From Rhodococcus sp. B7740 (lineage in GTDB: Bacteria; Actinomycetota; Actinomycetes; Mycobacteriales; Mycobacteriaceae), in assembly GCF_000954115.1 (NCBI RefSeq), contig NZ_CP010797.1, forward strand, positions 1 to 64,000: a stretch of 64,000 nucleotides of DNA. The letters run 5' to 3'. The notes beneath the pieces were generated by a model that was not told the origin of the DNA, searched no databases, and was given only the letters and a program-made list of their open reading frames with translations. The translations under genes were made by a program, and so were the position numbers. Positions 37,631 to 46,822 of the stretch are shown here, piece by piece; positions within the stretch are counted from its first letter, which is position 1; the number at the start of each line of letters is the position of its first letter.

Positions 37631-38086
37631 GTGCCGGTGCCCGTTGCCGACAATGCAGTCGACAGGCCACTCGTCGACGTGGTGATCGAAGCCATCGACG
37701 CGGACAACGACCTCTCCGACGAGGCCAAGTACTTCGTGCTCGCAGCCCTGGAAGGGCCGACGGCACTACAAGAGCTGCTCGACGGCATCTCGACCCCGCA
37801 CGTTCCGGAGTCCTCGGCCGACAGGACTGTCGAGGAGCCGGTACGTGCGTTCCTGACGTCCATCGGTGTGGCGGGCTTCCGCGGTATCGGCCCGAAGGCA
37901 ACGCGCGAACTGCGCCCTGCCCCCGGCATCACTGTCGTCAGTGGACGCAATGGGTCGGGCAAGTCGAGCTTTGCCGATGCCCTCGAATTCGCGGTGACCG
38001 GCGAGAGCTACCAATGGAAGACTCAAGCCCTTGAGAAACCATCCCAGCTTTGCAAGCGCCAGCGCACCTGCGGCCAAGGACGATAA
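37631..38086 (+). pseudogene. Truncated AAA (SMC/Rad50-like) ATPase, N-terminal fragment
   Basis: This is a 151-residue fragment starting at GTG 37631 (GGGGA upstream). It has a helical N-terminal region, then FLTSIGVAGFRGIGPKATRE and a Walker A motif GRNGSGKS (residues 105-112), followed by FADALEFAVTGESYQWK, the usual start of an AAA_23/SMC-like ATPase in defence systems. Family similarity stops at about residue 130 (DNA about 38,020). The tail LEKPSQLCKRQRTCGQGR looks random. Full relatives have several hundred more residues with Walker B. The following 170 bases are non-coding, so the rest was lost by deletion. Confidence 0.7.
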
Positions 38087-38260
38087 ATACTCTCTCGTAT
38101 TTTGCCCAATCAAGGTTTAAAGGCCGCCAAAGCCACATTTCACCGAACCACATGCTGGGGTGTTCTCGTTCAACTAGGTCGAGACCCGAAAGCTGCTGGC
38201 GCGGCTTCGCTGTGGACCATGGTTCTCGCAAGTTGCGAATTTTCGATTCTGTGCGATCCG

Positions 38261-38608
38261 TCAAATATCAACGGGTGCAAGATTATTTGCTTCCATGAAC
38301 TTTCGTAAGTTCTGGGTTGTGTCTCTCTCAGCGATCATCGCGGTCACTGAGGGTGCCTTGGGGTCGCTGATTCCCTCGACTGAGTTGATTTGAGCGGCGA
38401 GCTCAGTTTCGGCGGTCGATGCTTTGTCCCACAAATCTTCGTCGAAGTCATGACCGAGAACCTTTTGGGCGTACGCGACGGCGACAGCGAGCAGTAATTC
38501 TTCGGAGCTGAGGCGCTGGGTATTCCGACGCCCGGAGACGGTTGCCGCGGTCGTTATTGCGGCACCGGTTCCAGCGATTCCGCCAATTGTAGCGATTCCG
38601 CCGGCCAT
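38261..38608 (-). CDS. C-terminal segment of the alpha/beta hydrolase beyond an in-frame amber codon
   Basis: This is a 115-residue frame that is in the same reading frame as the hydrolase upstream, separated only by TAG and four codons. It opens with MAGGIATIGGIAGTGAAITT, a Gly/Ala-rich hydrophobic stretch that continues the hydrophobic end of the hydrolase, then a helical cytoplasmic-type tail (LSSEELLLAVAVAYAQKVLG...). It may be the separated tail of one 590-residue protein, reached by readthrough or lost by a nonsense mutation. Translation from the ATG at 38608 is also possible. Confidence 0.5.
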   Translation of the reverse strand: MAGGIATIGGIAGTGAAITTAATVSGRRNTQRLSSEELLLAVAVAYAQKVLGHDFDEDLWDKASTAETELAAQINSVEGISDPKAPSVTAMIAERDTTQNLRKFMEANNLAPVDI

Positions 38609-38620
38609 TCCACCGGGCCC

Positions 38621-40036
38621 CTAAGCCGCCAGCCCACCGGTCATTGCGGCAGCACCCGCGACCCCAGCGGGCGCGAGCGCTATGAGACCGATCGGCGCAA
38701 TCGCAATGACTGCCACGCCGGCACCGGCGATCGCCCATTTCTGCCAGTTCGTCCCGGGCTTGGCCAGTTTCGTCATCCTCCCGTTGAAGGTTCGGATTGC
38801 GTCGGCCAGGGTCTCACCGAAGGTGCGGGTCAAACCGATCTGCTCAGCGATAATCGGTAAGGCTTTGAACCCGCAGTCTGCGATATCGATCTCGAAAGGT
38901 GTGGTCAGGTCGCTGAACGCCAAGATCGTCAGTTGTTCGATAATGCTGGTGGTGCTCCAGTAATTTGGTACCTGCGGTGTCGTGCCCTCGGTGAGCTGGT
39001 GTAGCTCTCGTGGTATGGGAACTCCCGCAGCGTCCGCTTCCCGGATTTGAGCAACCAGATCCTGACGCTTGATCCGCGTCGCCTCGGTGAATCGAGCCTT
39101 GAGCTTCTGATCGCTGATCGCTTCGCGGACCGCGTACCGAAAGTGGAGTTCGAGAATCAACGCTGCCGTGTCATCGGTGAGCGCGGTTGTCACTTTGGTA
39201 GTACGGCGGGGAGTCAAGGCGGATTGGTGGAATGCGTTGCCTACGGCCCGGGCGACGGGTTTGCGGCGGAGGTATGCGGTCGAGCCGTGACCGATGACGC
39301 CAATATCGACGCGAAAGTCCTGCACATCAGAAAAGACAGACGCAAGTCCGCGGCCTCGCGTGACTGGGTCCTGCCCACTGAAAAAGTTTAGCCACGAGTT
39401 GGTTGTGGCGTAGGGAAAGTTGCCGATGAGTTCGTCCCGAGACACTGCGAACAAGCCCGAATTGGCTGGGCTCCCGATCGTAACGACACGTCGAACCGAC
39501 ACATGCCTCGGCAACCGAGACAGGACATCGACGGTCACGACGCTTCCCAGGCTATGACCGACGATTACTATCTCGCCTCGCTTGGGAATGGCTTCCAGCA
39601 CGCGCGTCAACACCGCGCCGCGTAGACCCCTCCGATGCACATAGGCTTGAATCTGCTTGATCTCGTCCGCAAATAGCCAGCCTGGAACCGCCTTCGCAAT
39701 GGCTCCTAGCGCCGCATCCGGCGCGTCGAAATCCGGAAGTGGGAATCCGAGACTCCGAACGGAGGGGTCTGCCCCAACAGCCCGAGCGGCTTCGATTTGC
39801 CGGCTGACGAACTGAGCGCGCTCGACGGATCGATCGGATTTCTCACCGTTTACAGTCACCTTGGGGATGGATTCTTCCGAGTCCATCGACGAGAGGAGGT
39901 CGCTGTACTTGGGCGCGATCACATCGCTGGAGTCGATTGTTGGCATGCCCTCTTCGGCCAGGCTCTTGTTCAGCGCTTTGAACCATCCCTGGCTGATATC
40001 TCCGTCGCCGACGCCGTGCAAGTAGATCAGCTTCAC
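38621..40036 (-). CDS. Alpha/beta hydrolase with C-terminal hydrophobic segment
   Basis: This is a 471-residue protein. The N-terminal strand MKLIYLHGVGDGD and the nucleophile elbow GHSLGS (in EIVIVGHSLGSVVTVDVLSR) define a serine alpha/beta hydrolase of the lipase/PGAP1-like kind. A central helical region lacks family marks. The C-terminus (WAIAGAGVAVIAIAPIGLIA) forms a membrane-type segment, and the frame then meets TAG at 38621-38623. The coding-like hydrophobic repeat carries on beyond it. A membrane-tethered hydrolase in a defence island could be a lipase-type effector; this is inference. Confidence 0.7.
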   Translation of the reverse strand: MKLIYLHGVGDGDISQGWFKALNKSLAEEGMPTIDSSDVIAPKYSDLLSSMDSEESIPKVTVNGEKSDRSVERAQFVSRQIEAARAVGADPSVRSLGFPLPDFDAPDAALGAIAKAVPGWLFADEIKQIQAYVHRRGLRGAVLTRVLEAIPKRGEIVIVGHSLGSVVTVDVLSRLPRHVSVRRVVTIGSPANSGLFAVSRDELIGNFPYATTNSWLNFFSGQDPVTRGRGLASVFSDVQDFRVDIGVIGHGSTAYLRRKPVARAVGNAFHQSALTPRRTTKVTTALTDDTAALILELHFRYAVREAISDQKLKARFTEATRIKRQDLVAQIREADAAGVPIPRELHQLTEGTTPQVPNYWSTTSIIEQLTILAFSDLTTPFEIDIADCGFKALPIIAEQIGLTRTFGETLADAIRTFNGRMTKLAKPGTNWQKWAIAGAGVAVIAIAPIGLIALAPAGVAGAAAMTGGLAA

Positions 40037-40177
40037 GAATAGCCCTTCGAACGGAGAGTGCGGCGCAACTGGCCAAGTGAGAGGCTACCGTCGGGTTTCA
40101 AGGCCCTAGTCCGGCCTCTCGGTTTCGCGCACTATCCAGCCTGGTCATCAATGGGGAAACCAGCGGAAGCGAGCCTG

Positions 40178-40199
40178 AGTTCATTCAACTGAATGAACT
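40178..40199. promoter_or_regulatory. 22-bp palindrome with 10-bp perfect arms
   Basis: The arms AGTTCATTCA (40178-40187) and TGAATGAACT (40190-40199) are exact inverse complements around a two-base centre. No T-run follows, so it is an operator candidate and not a terminator. It sits in the 475-base gap between the divergent hydrolase gene and the UvrD-DrmA-DrmB operon, 142 bases before the hydrolase and 313 before the helicase start. The rest of the gap (40037-40511) is free of genes. Confidence 0.55.
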
Positions 40200-40511
40200 T
40201 GAAACCAATGCTAAAACCTCTTTGCCAGATGGCGGCAGCCTTCGGGCTTCCGGCCTCGCATAGCAGTTTTCAACGCTATGACGTCGTGAACGATCCGCCT
40301 GTTGCTTGGTGGCAGGTCTAATCAATTTTCGTCGCAAAGCGTCGATCGCTAACGGCCGGCTCTCTGAGCCTGCTGTGACTGTGCGCTCGACCCGCATCTG
40401 CAGCCGCGTCTTTCCGGTGACTCCGACGCGGTTTGTTGACACGCACGGGGACGTAAACGGGCCGGGCAGTCTGTCCACGGGATAGGTTGTTCGAGACTGA
40501 AAGGAGCGTCA

Positions 40512-43500
40512 TTGCGTTCGGTTGTGGAAGTGCAGGCTGTTGCATCGCTACGAACTGTTCTGGTCGAAGCACGGGCACTTGACGACCGAGTGAGGCGTGC
40601 AGCTGTCCATAACGGTGGTGTGGCGTCGTTTGTGACGTCTCTGACGGACTCGGTGGGCGAGTTGGCGGCCTCAGTAACGGCTACGTCAGATGGATTGCTG
40701 GTGTTTCGCGGCGACGTCCGAGAAACCGAGGTTCCTCCTCGCTTGCCCTGGCCTCTGGATGAACTCATCGACGACTCAGAGCTCGCGGATTGGTCGCCTG
40801 ACGTCCTGGTTGTCGATCTCAGCGAAGTCCATACGTACGCAAGCTTCTATCGCCGTGAGTACGGGCTCGACCTCGACGCTCTCTTCGGCGACTACCGACG
40901 CACATGGAGGTCATGGGCTCGTTCGCAGCGTCGAATCCAAGAGGGAGCCGAGCTCTACGATGCGTTGGACGAACTCGAACGGTCGGTGTCAACGCCGGGT
41001 GACCTCGACACGGTGCTCGCGGCCTGGCGTCTGCGCGTCCCAGAGTTCGCCGTGGATGCGCACATAGCATTCCGGGCAGCAAAATTGACCAGGACAGCGG
41101 GGACTCGCCCAACCGGTGACCTGAACCAGGACGACGAGTTCACGGATACACAGGTACCGGCGATCGCACTACACGTCGACGCGGCCGATGCTCTGTTCTT
41201 CGAGTTCGGGTCGACCGGTATAACTGCTGGTGACCACGAGCCGCTGCAGGTTCGTCCTAGCGGTGTCGAACAAAATGATCTGCCCATCGGAACTCGCGTC
41301 CGTGACCGGGTCTTGTCCGACATACGGCCGACCATTGCGAGTGCCATAGACCGGCGGTGGGGTCCGAGCACCTCGTGGACCCTGACGATGAGCCCTGCCT
41401 TGGTGGTGGCCGAACCGGTTGCAACCCACTATCAAGCAGACGTGCGGCGGCTGCAGAACGCTGTCGTCGATGCACTACGTCCATGGCCCGATCTTTCTGA
41501 GTCTGCAACGTCGGGCCTGTCCGACGCGGTCGCCGGGCGATGGGCGAGCGTGGTCGAACAACGCTTGACGAGCCTGCTGGCGCGCCTGGAAGGTATATCT
41601 GAATCCCCAGCGCCCGTTGATCAACCCACAGCTTCACCAGAAGCCGAAATTGGTTCGCAAGTTATGCCGAAGTTCCGCGATCGGTTCAGGGCCAGAAGTC
41701 ACCCCGTTGACGCGTTAACGCGGTTCCGTGACCGGCGCCGCGCAGCCGCTGAACTGGCAACGCTTACTCCAGTTTCGACGAGCGAACCCGGAACCCTCTC
41801 TTTAGAGGTAGATCTGGGTGCGACTGCATTCGAGCTCGATCACCTTCAACGTCGTATCGCCGAGGCGGAACCAGAAGACCGACTTGTGGTCATAGCCGGC
41901 GCTGGGCAAGGCAAAACCGAAGTTGTCGCAGCGCGACTCGACCATCTGGCACGCGCGTGCGACATGTCGCTGTCAACTGAGGTGCTTGTCCTGAGCTTCT
42001 CGAGGGCTGCGGTATCCGCTGTTCGTAGTCGACTTCAGACGCGGGTGCTGGCACAAGCGGAAATTCGCACGTTCGACTCCTTCGCCAACAGGGTCATTAT
42101 CGACGCCGACGAAGAGCCAAAGGGGAACTTCGAGAATCGAATCGCGCGTGCAGTGCAGCTACTGACCGACGGCGATATCGAACTGCCCATGCTGGACGAC
42201 ATCCAGCACGTCGTCCTGGATGAGGTTCAGGATCTGGTGGGTCAGCGAGCACGGCTAGCGTTGGCTCTGATCGACAGATTGGGCGGCGATGTCGGCTTCA
42301 CCGCACTCGGCGATCCGAATCAAGCGTTGTACGACTTCCAGTTGACTCCGGAAGAACGGGTTCAGCGGTTGGACGTGATCCACGAATTGAGCCGACTGGA
42401 TGACGTGGAGGCGACCGGTCTTCAACGAAATTTTCGTGCGCGCGGAGATATTCCCCTGGCTGTTGTACAGCTAGGGCCACGTTTGAGGACGATCGAAGAG
42501 CCGGCTGCAGCTCGTGCGGAGGTAGAGAAGTTCATCTCAGGATTGGATCCAGTGGATTCGGATACTTGGCTCGGTGATGTCTACCGCGCGGGCAAGAGTA
42601 CCGCTGTACTCACGAAGACCAATGGAGACGCTTTGCGGGTGTCTCAGCAACTCACGTCGATCAACGTACGCCACACGTTGAGGCGAGAAGCTCAGGAGCA
42701 CGGTGCCCGCGCATGGGTCGCCGAGCTGGTCCAGCAGTTGCCCAGGAACCTCAATCGACGTGAGGATGTTATCGCTGCGCTCCGTAACACCTCAGTGGCC
42801 GACCCGACCGACGCATGGAATTTGCTGAAAGAGTCCGAAGGGCGAGCACGGTTCCCGAACGATCTCGACGTTTCGCGCATTCGGAAGGTGATCGGGGGAT
42901 ACGGCATACCGACTGCCCTGCTCGCCGATACAACCGAGGACGTTGTCGTCTCCACTATTCATCGCGCGAAGGGGCTCGAGTTTGACAGAGTCTTTTTATA
43001 CGACACGAAATACGAACCCGACGACGATGACCTCGCAATTGCTCGCCGCGACTATGTTGCTCTAAGCCGTGCGCGCCATGAAATTGTCCGATGCACCCCC
43101 AAGAAGACGAAGGGGCGGATGATGAGGGACCAGAGCTCCGGCAAAAGTGGGCGATGGACCGAGCAGGGCTTTATGGCGGCTGGCAAAATGGGGCCGCGTG
43201 CAATCGAAATTCGGGTCGAAGACATTGATGTAGACGAACCCTTCGACATCGACGGTAATGCAGCGAGTGTGCAGTCAGTCCTTGCAGGTGGGTCTATGTC
43301 TGGAAAAACGGTTACCCTCGAACTGGACTTGGACTGGACCCACCGTGACGCACCGATCTACCTCGTAAAAGGGCCATCGGGGACTGCTCTTGCCCGTACC
43401 ACCGAGCAGTTCGGGCGTGAGATGAGGCGCATCTTCACCATCGGTGGCGCACGATGGCCGACGATCATCAATGGCGCAACAGTGATGTCGATCGAGTCGG

Positions 43501-43625
43501 TCGTGGGGTCGCCCGAAATCAGTGAAGAAGCAGGGCTCGGCGAGTCCGGAATCTGGCTTGTGCCCAGACTCGCAGGCTTGATTCGGCCTGATTGGAAGAC
43601 GAAATGGGACGGTAAGAATCGATGA
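40512..43625 (+). CDS. UvrD/Rep-like superfamily 1 helicase of the DISARM-like operon
   Basis: This is a 1,037-residue protein. The first 450 residues have no recognised domain. Walker A is IAGAGQGKTEVVAARL (about residue 463), Walker B/motif II LDEVQDL (about 570), motif III GDPNQALYDF, motif V STIHRAKGLEFDRVFL, and motif VI YVALSRARHEIV. These identify an SF1A 3'-5' DNA helicase/translocase. A C-terminal region of about 200 residues follows. It starts with TTG 40512, set by AAGGAG five bases upstream. The ATGA overlap with the next gene makes it part of the drmA-drmB operon, although a UvrD-type helicase is not a standard DISARM component. Confidence 0.85.
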   Translation: MRSVVEVQAVASLRTVLVEARALDDRVRRAAVHNGGVASFVTSLTDSVGELAASVTATSDGLLVFRGDVRETEVPPRLPWPLDELIDDSELADWSPDVLVVDLSEVHTYASFYRREYGLDLDALFGDYRRTWRSWARSQRRIQEGAELYDALDELERSVSTPGDLDTVLAAWRLRVPEFAVDAHIAFRAAKLTRTAGTRPTGDLNQDDEFTDTQVPAIALHVDAADALFFEFGSTGITAGDHEPLQVRPSGVEQNDLPIGTRVRDRVLSDIRPTIASAIDRRWGPSTSWTLTMSPALVVAEPVATHYQADVRRLQNAVVDALRPWPDLSESATSGLSDAVAGRWASVVEQRLTSLLARLEGISESPAPVDQPTASPEAEIGSQVMPKFRDRFRARSHPVDALTRFRDRRRAAAELATLTPVSTSEPGTLSLEVDLGATAFELDHLQRRIAEAEPEDRLVVIAGAGQGKTEVVAARLDHLARACDMSLSTEVLVLSFSRAAVSAVRSRLQTRVLAQAEIRTFDSFANRVIIDADEEPKGNFENRIARAVQLLTDGDIELPMLDDIQHVVLDEVQDLVGQRARLALALIDRLGGDVGFTALGDPNQALYDFQLTPEERVQRLDVIHELSRLDDVEATGLQRNFRARGDIPLAVVQLGPRLRTIEEPAAARAEVEKFISGLDPVDSDTWLGDVYRAGKSTAVLTKTNGDALRVSQQLTSINVRHTLRREAQEHGARAWVAELVQQLPRNLNRREDVIAALRNTSVADPTDAWNLLKESEGRARFPNDLDVSRIRKVIGGYGIPTALLADTTEDVVVSTIHRAKGLEFDRVFLYDTKYEPDDDDLAIARRDYVALSRARHEIVRCTPKKTKGRMMRDQSSGKSGRWTEQGFMAAGKMGPRAIEIRVEDIDVDEPFDIDGNAASVQSVLAGGSMSGKTVTLELDLDWTHRDAPIYLVKGPSGTALARTTEQFGREMRRIFTIGGARWPTIINGATVMSIESVVGSPEISEEAGLGESGIWLVPRLAGLIRPDWKTKWDGKNR

Positions 43626-46600
43626 CTGGCACAACTGACCTCAATGAGATGTACGGGTTCCGAAGCGAGATGGTCGAGGACCTTCGACGCGATCTGCTCG
43701 GGCCCGCAGGCGGCAACGAAGAAGTTCTCGAAGAGGCTCCACTCGACCGATATGTAGTGGGTGTGCTCTGGCCCCTGGATGATGCACTGCAGGAGGAGCC
43801 CGAGCCCGACAGCGCGGAGCCCGATACCGTTGACGGTGCGAGCGACTCACCCGTCGCACAGTCACTCATGCGCTACCCCTCATCGATGGGTCTGACCTTC
43901 ACCGTCGACTCGACTCTGGTACACGAAGTTCACTTCGACATTTCGGCAGCACGATACGACCCTTCGGCGGCGTTGGTTGAACCGGATGATTCGTCGCCTC
44001 GCCGCCGTGGCCGTACTAGGCCTGCGACATGGAGCAGGAAGTTGGTAAGCCCAGATCGAGTGACGCATTCATTGGCTACCACGGGTGCCGTGAAACTCAG
44101 TGTGGCACCAGGTCTCGAACTGTACGTCCTCACTCGTAGCCCGCGGGATGGCAAAGTCACGGTTTCAGCGGTTGCCCGCAACGTACAGACTGCAGAAAAG
44201 AATGAACTCAAGGACGCCAGGGCATGGTTTCAGGTCGAACTGGTTGTGTCGACGGATGTTGATGCGATAGTCGACCGGAGCATGCCCAACCGACTCGGAG
44301 CCGAATACGATCTACGATCCGCACAATTGATCTACCGCAATGCACGAAACTTCGGCATCGGTCACGGTTGTGCCGTCACGTGGTACGGAGTCTCAGCCCC
44401 GATCACCGACAGAATTGGGACAACTCTGCTGCCCGCACAGGAAGTTTCGCGGGCGAGGCCAGGGCAAGTGGGTTCCGACGTAGATCTGCGGATGTCGTTT
44501 CTCGCCAGCGCAGCGACCGACACACTCGTCGGCACTCTGGGCAGATTGGTTACCGCATATCGCGAGTGGATTTTCACACTGGAGGCATCTCTTGCCGCCG
44601 GAGAAACCGATGTGCCTGAATCGCTTAAGCCGACGGCGGCCGAGCACATCGAAAATGCCCGCGAAGCGGCTGGGCGTATTCAGGCCGGAGTCGAACTGCT
44701 GCAGAGGGACCCGGACGTACTGCGCGCGTTCCGGTTGGCCAATTCCGCGATGCAAGCACAGCGTGCTCGGCAGGTATGGGTCCGTAACGGTGCCACCGGG
44801 TCTGCCGACGGCGGTGAAGAGCAGTCTTGGTACCCGTTTCAGATCGCCTTCATTCTCTTGAACCTTCCGAGTGTGGCGGATCGGAGCCATCCAGAACGGG
44901 ATGTCGCAGACCTTCTGTGGTTCCCGACCGGTGGTGGCAAGACCGAAGCATATTTGGGACTTGTTGCATTTATTGTGCTGCTGCGCCGAATTCGTGACAA
45001 CGCCGCTATCGGTGTAGCTGTCATCATGCGATATACGCTCCGCCTGTTGACGATTCAGCAGTTCGAGCGCGCGACCATGCTGATGTGTGCGCTCGAGCAG
45101 ATCCGAACTGCAGACAATGGGTTAGGGTCGAGACCGTTCTCGATCGGCCTGTGGGTAGGGCGTGGGGGAACACCGAACACCCTGGAAGATGCGAAGAAGT
45201 CGCTACGCGCTTTGCGGTCGGGTACCGAAATCACTGAAGCAAATCCAGTGCAGCTGACCCAATGCCCCTGGTGTGGGAAAGCGCTCGACGACTCCAAGTA
45301 CAAGGTGGTCTCCAGTCCGTCGCCCAAACTGGTCATCGCGTGTGGCAACCAAACGTGCGACTTTGCATCTGGTCTGCCGGTCTACTTGGTCGATCAGGAT
45401 ATTTACGAGTACCGACCCGAGTTGATCCTGGGCACCGTGGACAAGTTTGCCATGATGGCGTGGCGTGCCGAGGTGGGGAAACTGTTTGCTCGGGACGGAG
45501 TTGGCAGCGCTCCCGATCTCATCATCCAAGACGAATTGCACTTGATTTCGGGTCCACTGGGGTCGATGGTTGGCCTGTACGAGACCGCGGTCGATGTCGC
45601 GTGCTCCACAACCGATGCCGAAGGCAACGTTTTGTCGCGTCCGAAGATCATTGCTTCGACTGCCACGATTCGACGAGCGAACGAGCAGATCAAACAGGTC
45701 TTCGACCGGCAATCGCGCCAATTTCCGCCGCCAGGAATCGATCCCGACCAGTCGTTTTTCGCCGAACCGGCGCCACGCGACGTTGCGGGAACACGTATGT
45801 ACGTAGGAGTGATGAGCCCCGCAACAAGCCACGCAACCCTGCTCGTTCGAACCTACGGAGCGCTACTACAGGCTGCTCGAGACATCGAAGGCCGACCCGA
45901 GATCCGCGATCCCTACTGGACGCTACTTGGTTACTTCAATAGTTTGCGCGTTCTCGGAAGTGCGTTGCTCCAGGTGGAGGGTGACGTGCGCGAGCGACTC
46001 GGAGTCGTCGCACGGCGAACGGGTACTGATGCACGACGCCTTCAATCGGCAGGCGAGTTGACAAGTCGTGTCTCATCTGCAGATATCCCTCGGCGGCTCA
46101 AGAGTCTCGAGCGGACGTTCGAGTCCGGTAATGCAGACGACGTCGTGCTCGCAACGAATATGATCTCGGTAGGTGTTGACATCGATCGTCTAGGGCTGAT
46201 GGCTGTGATGGGTCAGCCGCAATCGAGCTCCGAGTACATCCAGGCGACAAGTAGGGTTGGCCGGAGATTTCCAGGTCTGGTGGTCACGATTTTCAATTCG
46301 GCACGTTCGCGTGATCGGTCACACTTCGAGAACTTCGTTCCTTTTCACCAGGCTTTGTACAGGGCCGTCGAAGCGACGAGCGCGACGCCGTTCGCTGCTA
46401 GGGCTCGGGATCGCGGGCTTCACGGCGTTTTCGTCGCGCTCGCACGTCTCATGGTCGACTCGATGTCTGGAGACCTCGGGGCTCACGCGGCACCGAGCCA
46501 TAAAGCCGAACTCCGACAACTGATTGCGCTGATCGAAAAGCGGGTTGAGTCGACGACAGATGGTGAGGAGACAGCGGACACTGTCGAGCAACTCGAAGAG

Positions 46601-46822
46601 ATGTTGAAAGTCTGGATTGCAGAGGCAAGTTCGCGGGATTCGATGAGATATGAGAACCGCAAAGATTCGTCGGACACCCTCCTCGTCGAGCCTTCGTCCG
46701 CGCTGACAGACCAAGACATCGAGTACACACAAACCGAAACTCCCTGGCCCACGCTGATGAGCCTGAGAGATGTCGACGCAGAAAGTGCGCTCTACTCGAT
46801 CCGAATGAGGAGTGAATCATGA
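43622..46822 (+). CDS. drmA: DISARM helicase DrmA-like
   Basis: This is a 1,066-residue SF2-type helicase. The N-terminal 430 residues lack known motifs. Walker A is FPTGGGKTEAYLGL (about 434-447), motif II QDELHLISGPLGSM (about 636), motif III ASTATIRRA, then NMISVGVDIDRLGLM (about 846) and the arginine-finger motif QATSRVGRRFPGLV. The motif II variant DELH, the SGPLGS segment that follows, and the C-terminal HFENFVPFHQALYRAVE stretch match DrmA proteins. In DISARM, DrmA acts with DrmB on phage DNA. It overlaps both neighbours by four bases, the upstream helicase and downstream drmB, so all three are translationally coupled. The long N-terminus and fusion status are as in known members. Confidence 0.85.
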   Translation: MTGTTDLNEMYGFRSEMVEDLRRDLLGPAGGNEEVLEEAPLDRYVVGVLWPLDDALQEEPEPDSAEPDTVDGASDSPVAQSLMRYPSSMGLTFTVDSTLVHEVHFDISAARYDPSAALVEPDDSSPRRRGRTRPATWSRKLVSPDRVTHSLATTGAVKLSVAPGLELYVLTRSPRDGKVTVSAVARNVQTAEKNELKDARAWFQVELVVSTDVDAIVDRSMPNRLGAEYDLRSAQLIYRNARNFGIGHGCAVTWYGVSAPITDRIGTTLLPAQEVSRARPGQVGSDVDLRMSFLASAATDTLVGTLGRLVTAYREWIFTLEASLAAGETDVPESLKPTAAEHIENAREAAGRIQAGVELLQRDPDVLRAFRLANSAMQAQRARQVWVRNGATGSADGGEEQSWYPFQIAFILLNLPSVADRSHPERDVADLLWFPTGGGKTEAYLGLVAFIVLLRRIRDNAAIGVAVIMRYTLRLLTIQQFERATMLMCALEQIRTADNGLGSRPFSIGLWVGRGGTPNTLEDAKKSLRALRSGTEITEANPVQLTQCPWCGKALDDSKYKVVSSPSPKLVIACGNQTCDFASGLPVYLVDQDIYEYRPELILGTVDKFAMMAWRAEVGKLFARDGVGSAPDLIIQDELHLISGPLGSMVGLYETAVDVACSTTDAEGNVLSRPKIIASTATIRRANEQIKQVFDRQSRQFPPPGIDPDQSFFAEPAPRDVAGTRMYVGVMSPATSHATLLVRTYGALLQAARDIEGRPEIRDPYWTLLGYFNSLRVLGSALLQVEGDVRERLGVVARRTGTDARRLQSAGELTSRVSSADIPRRLKSLERTFESGNADDVVLATNMISVGVDIDRLGLMAVMGQPQSSSEYIQATSRVGRRFPGLVVTIFNSARSRDRSHFENFVPFHQALYRAVEATSATPFAARARDRGLHGVFVALARLMVDSMSGDLGAHAAPSHKAELRQLIALIEKRVESTTDGEETADTVEQLEEMLKVWIAEASSRDSMRYENRKDSSDTLLVEPSSALTDQDIEYTQTETPWPTLMSLRDVDAESALYSIRMRSES

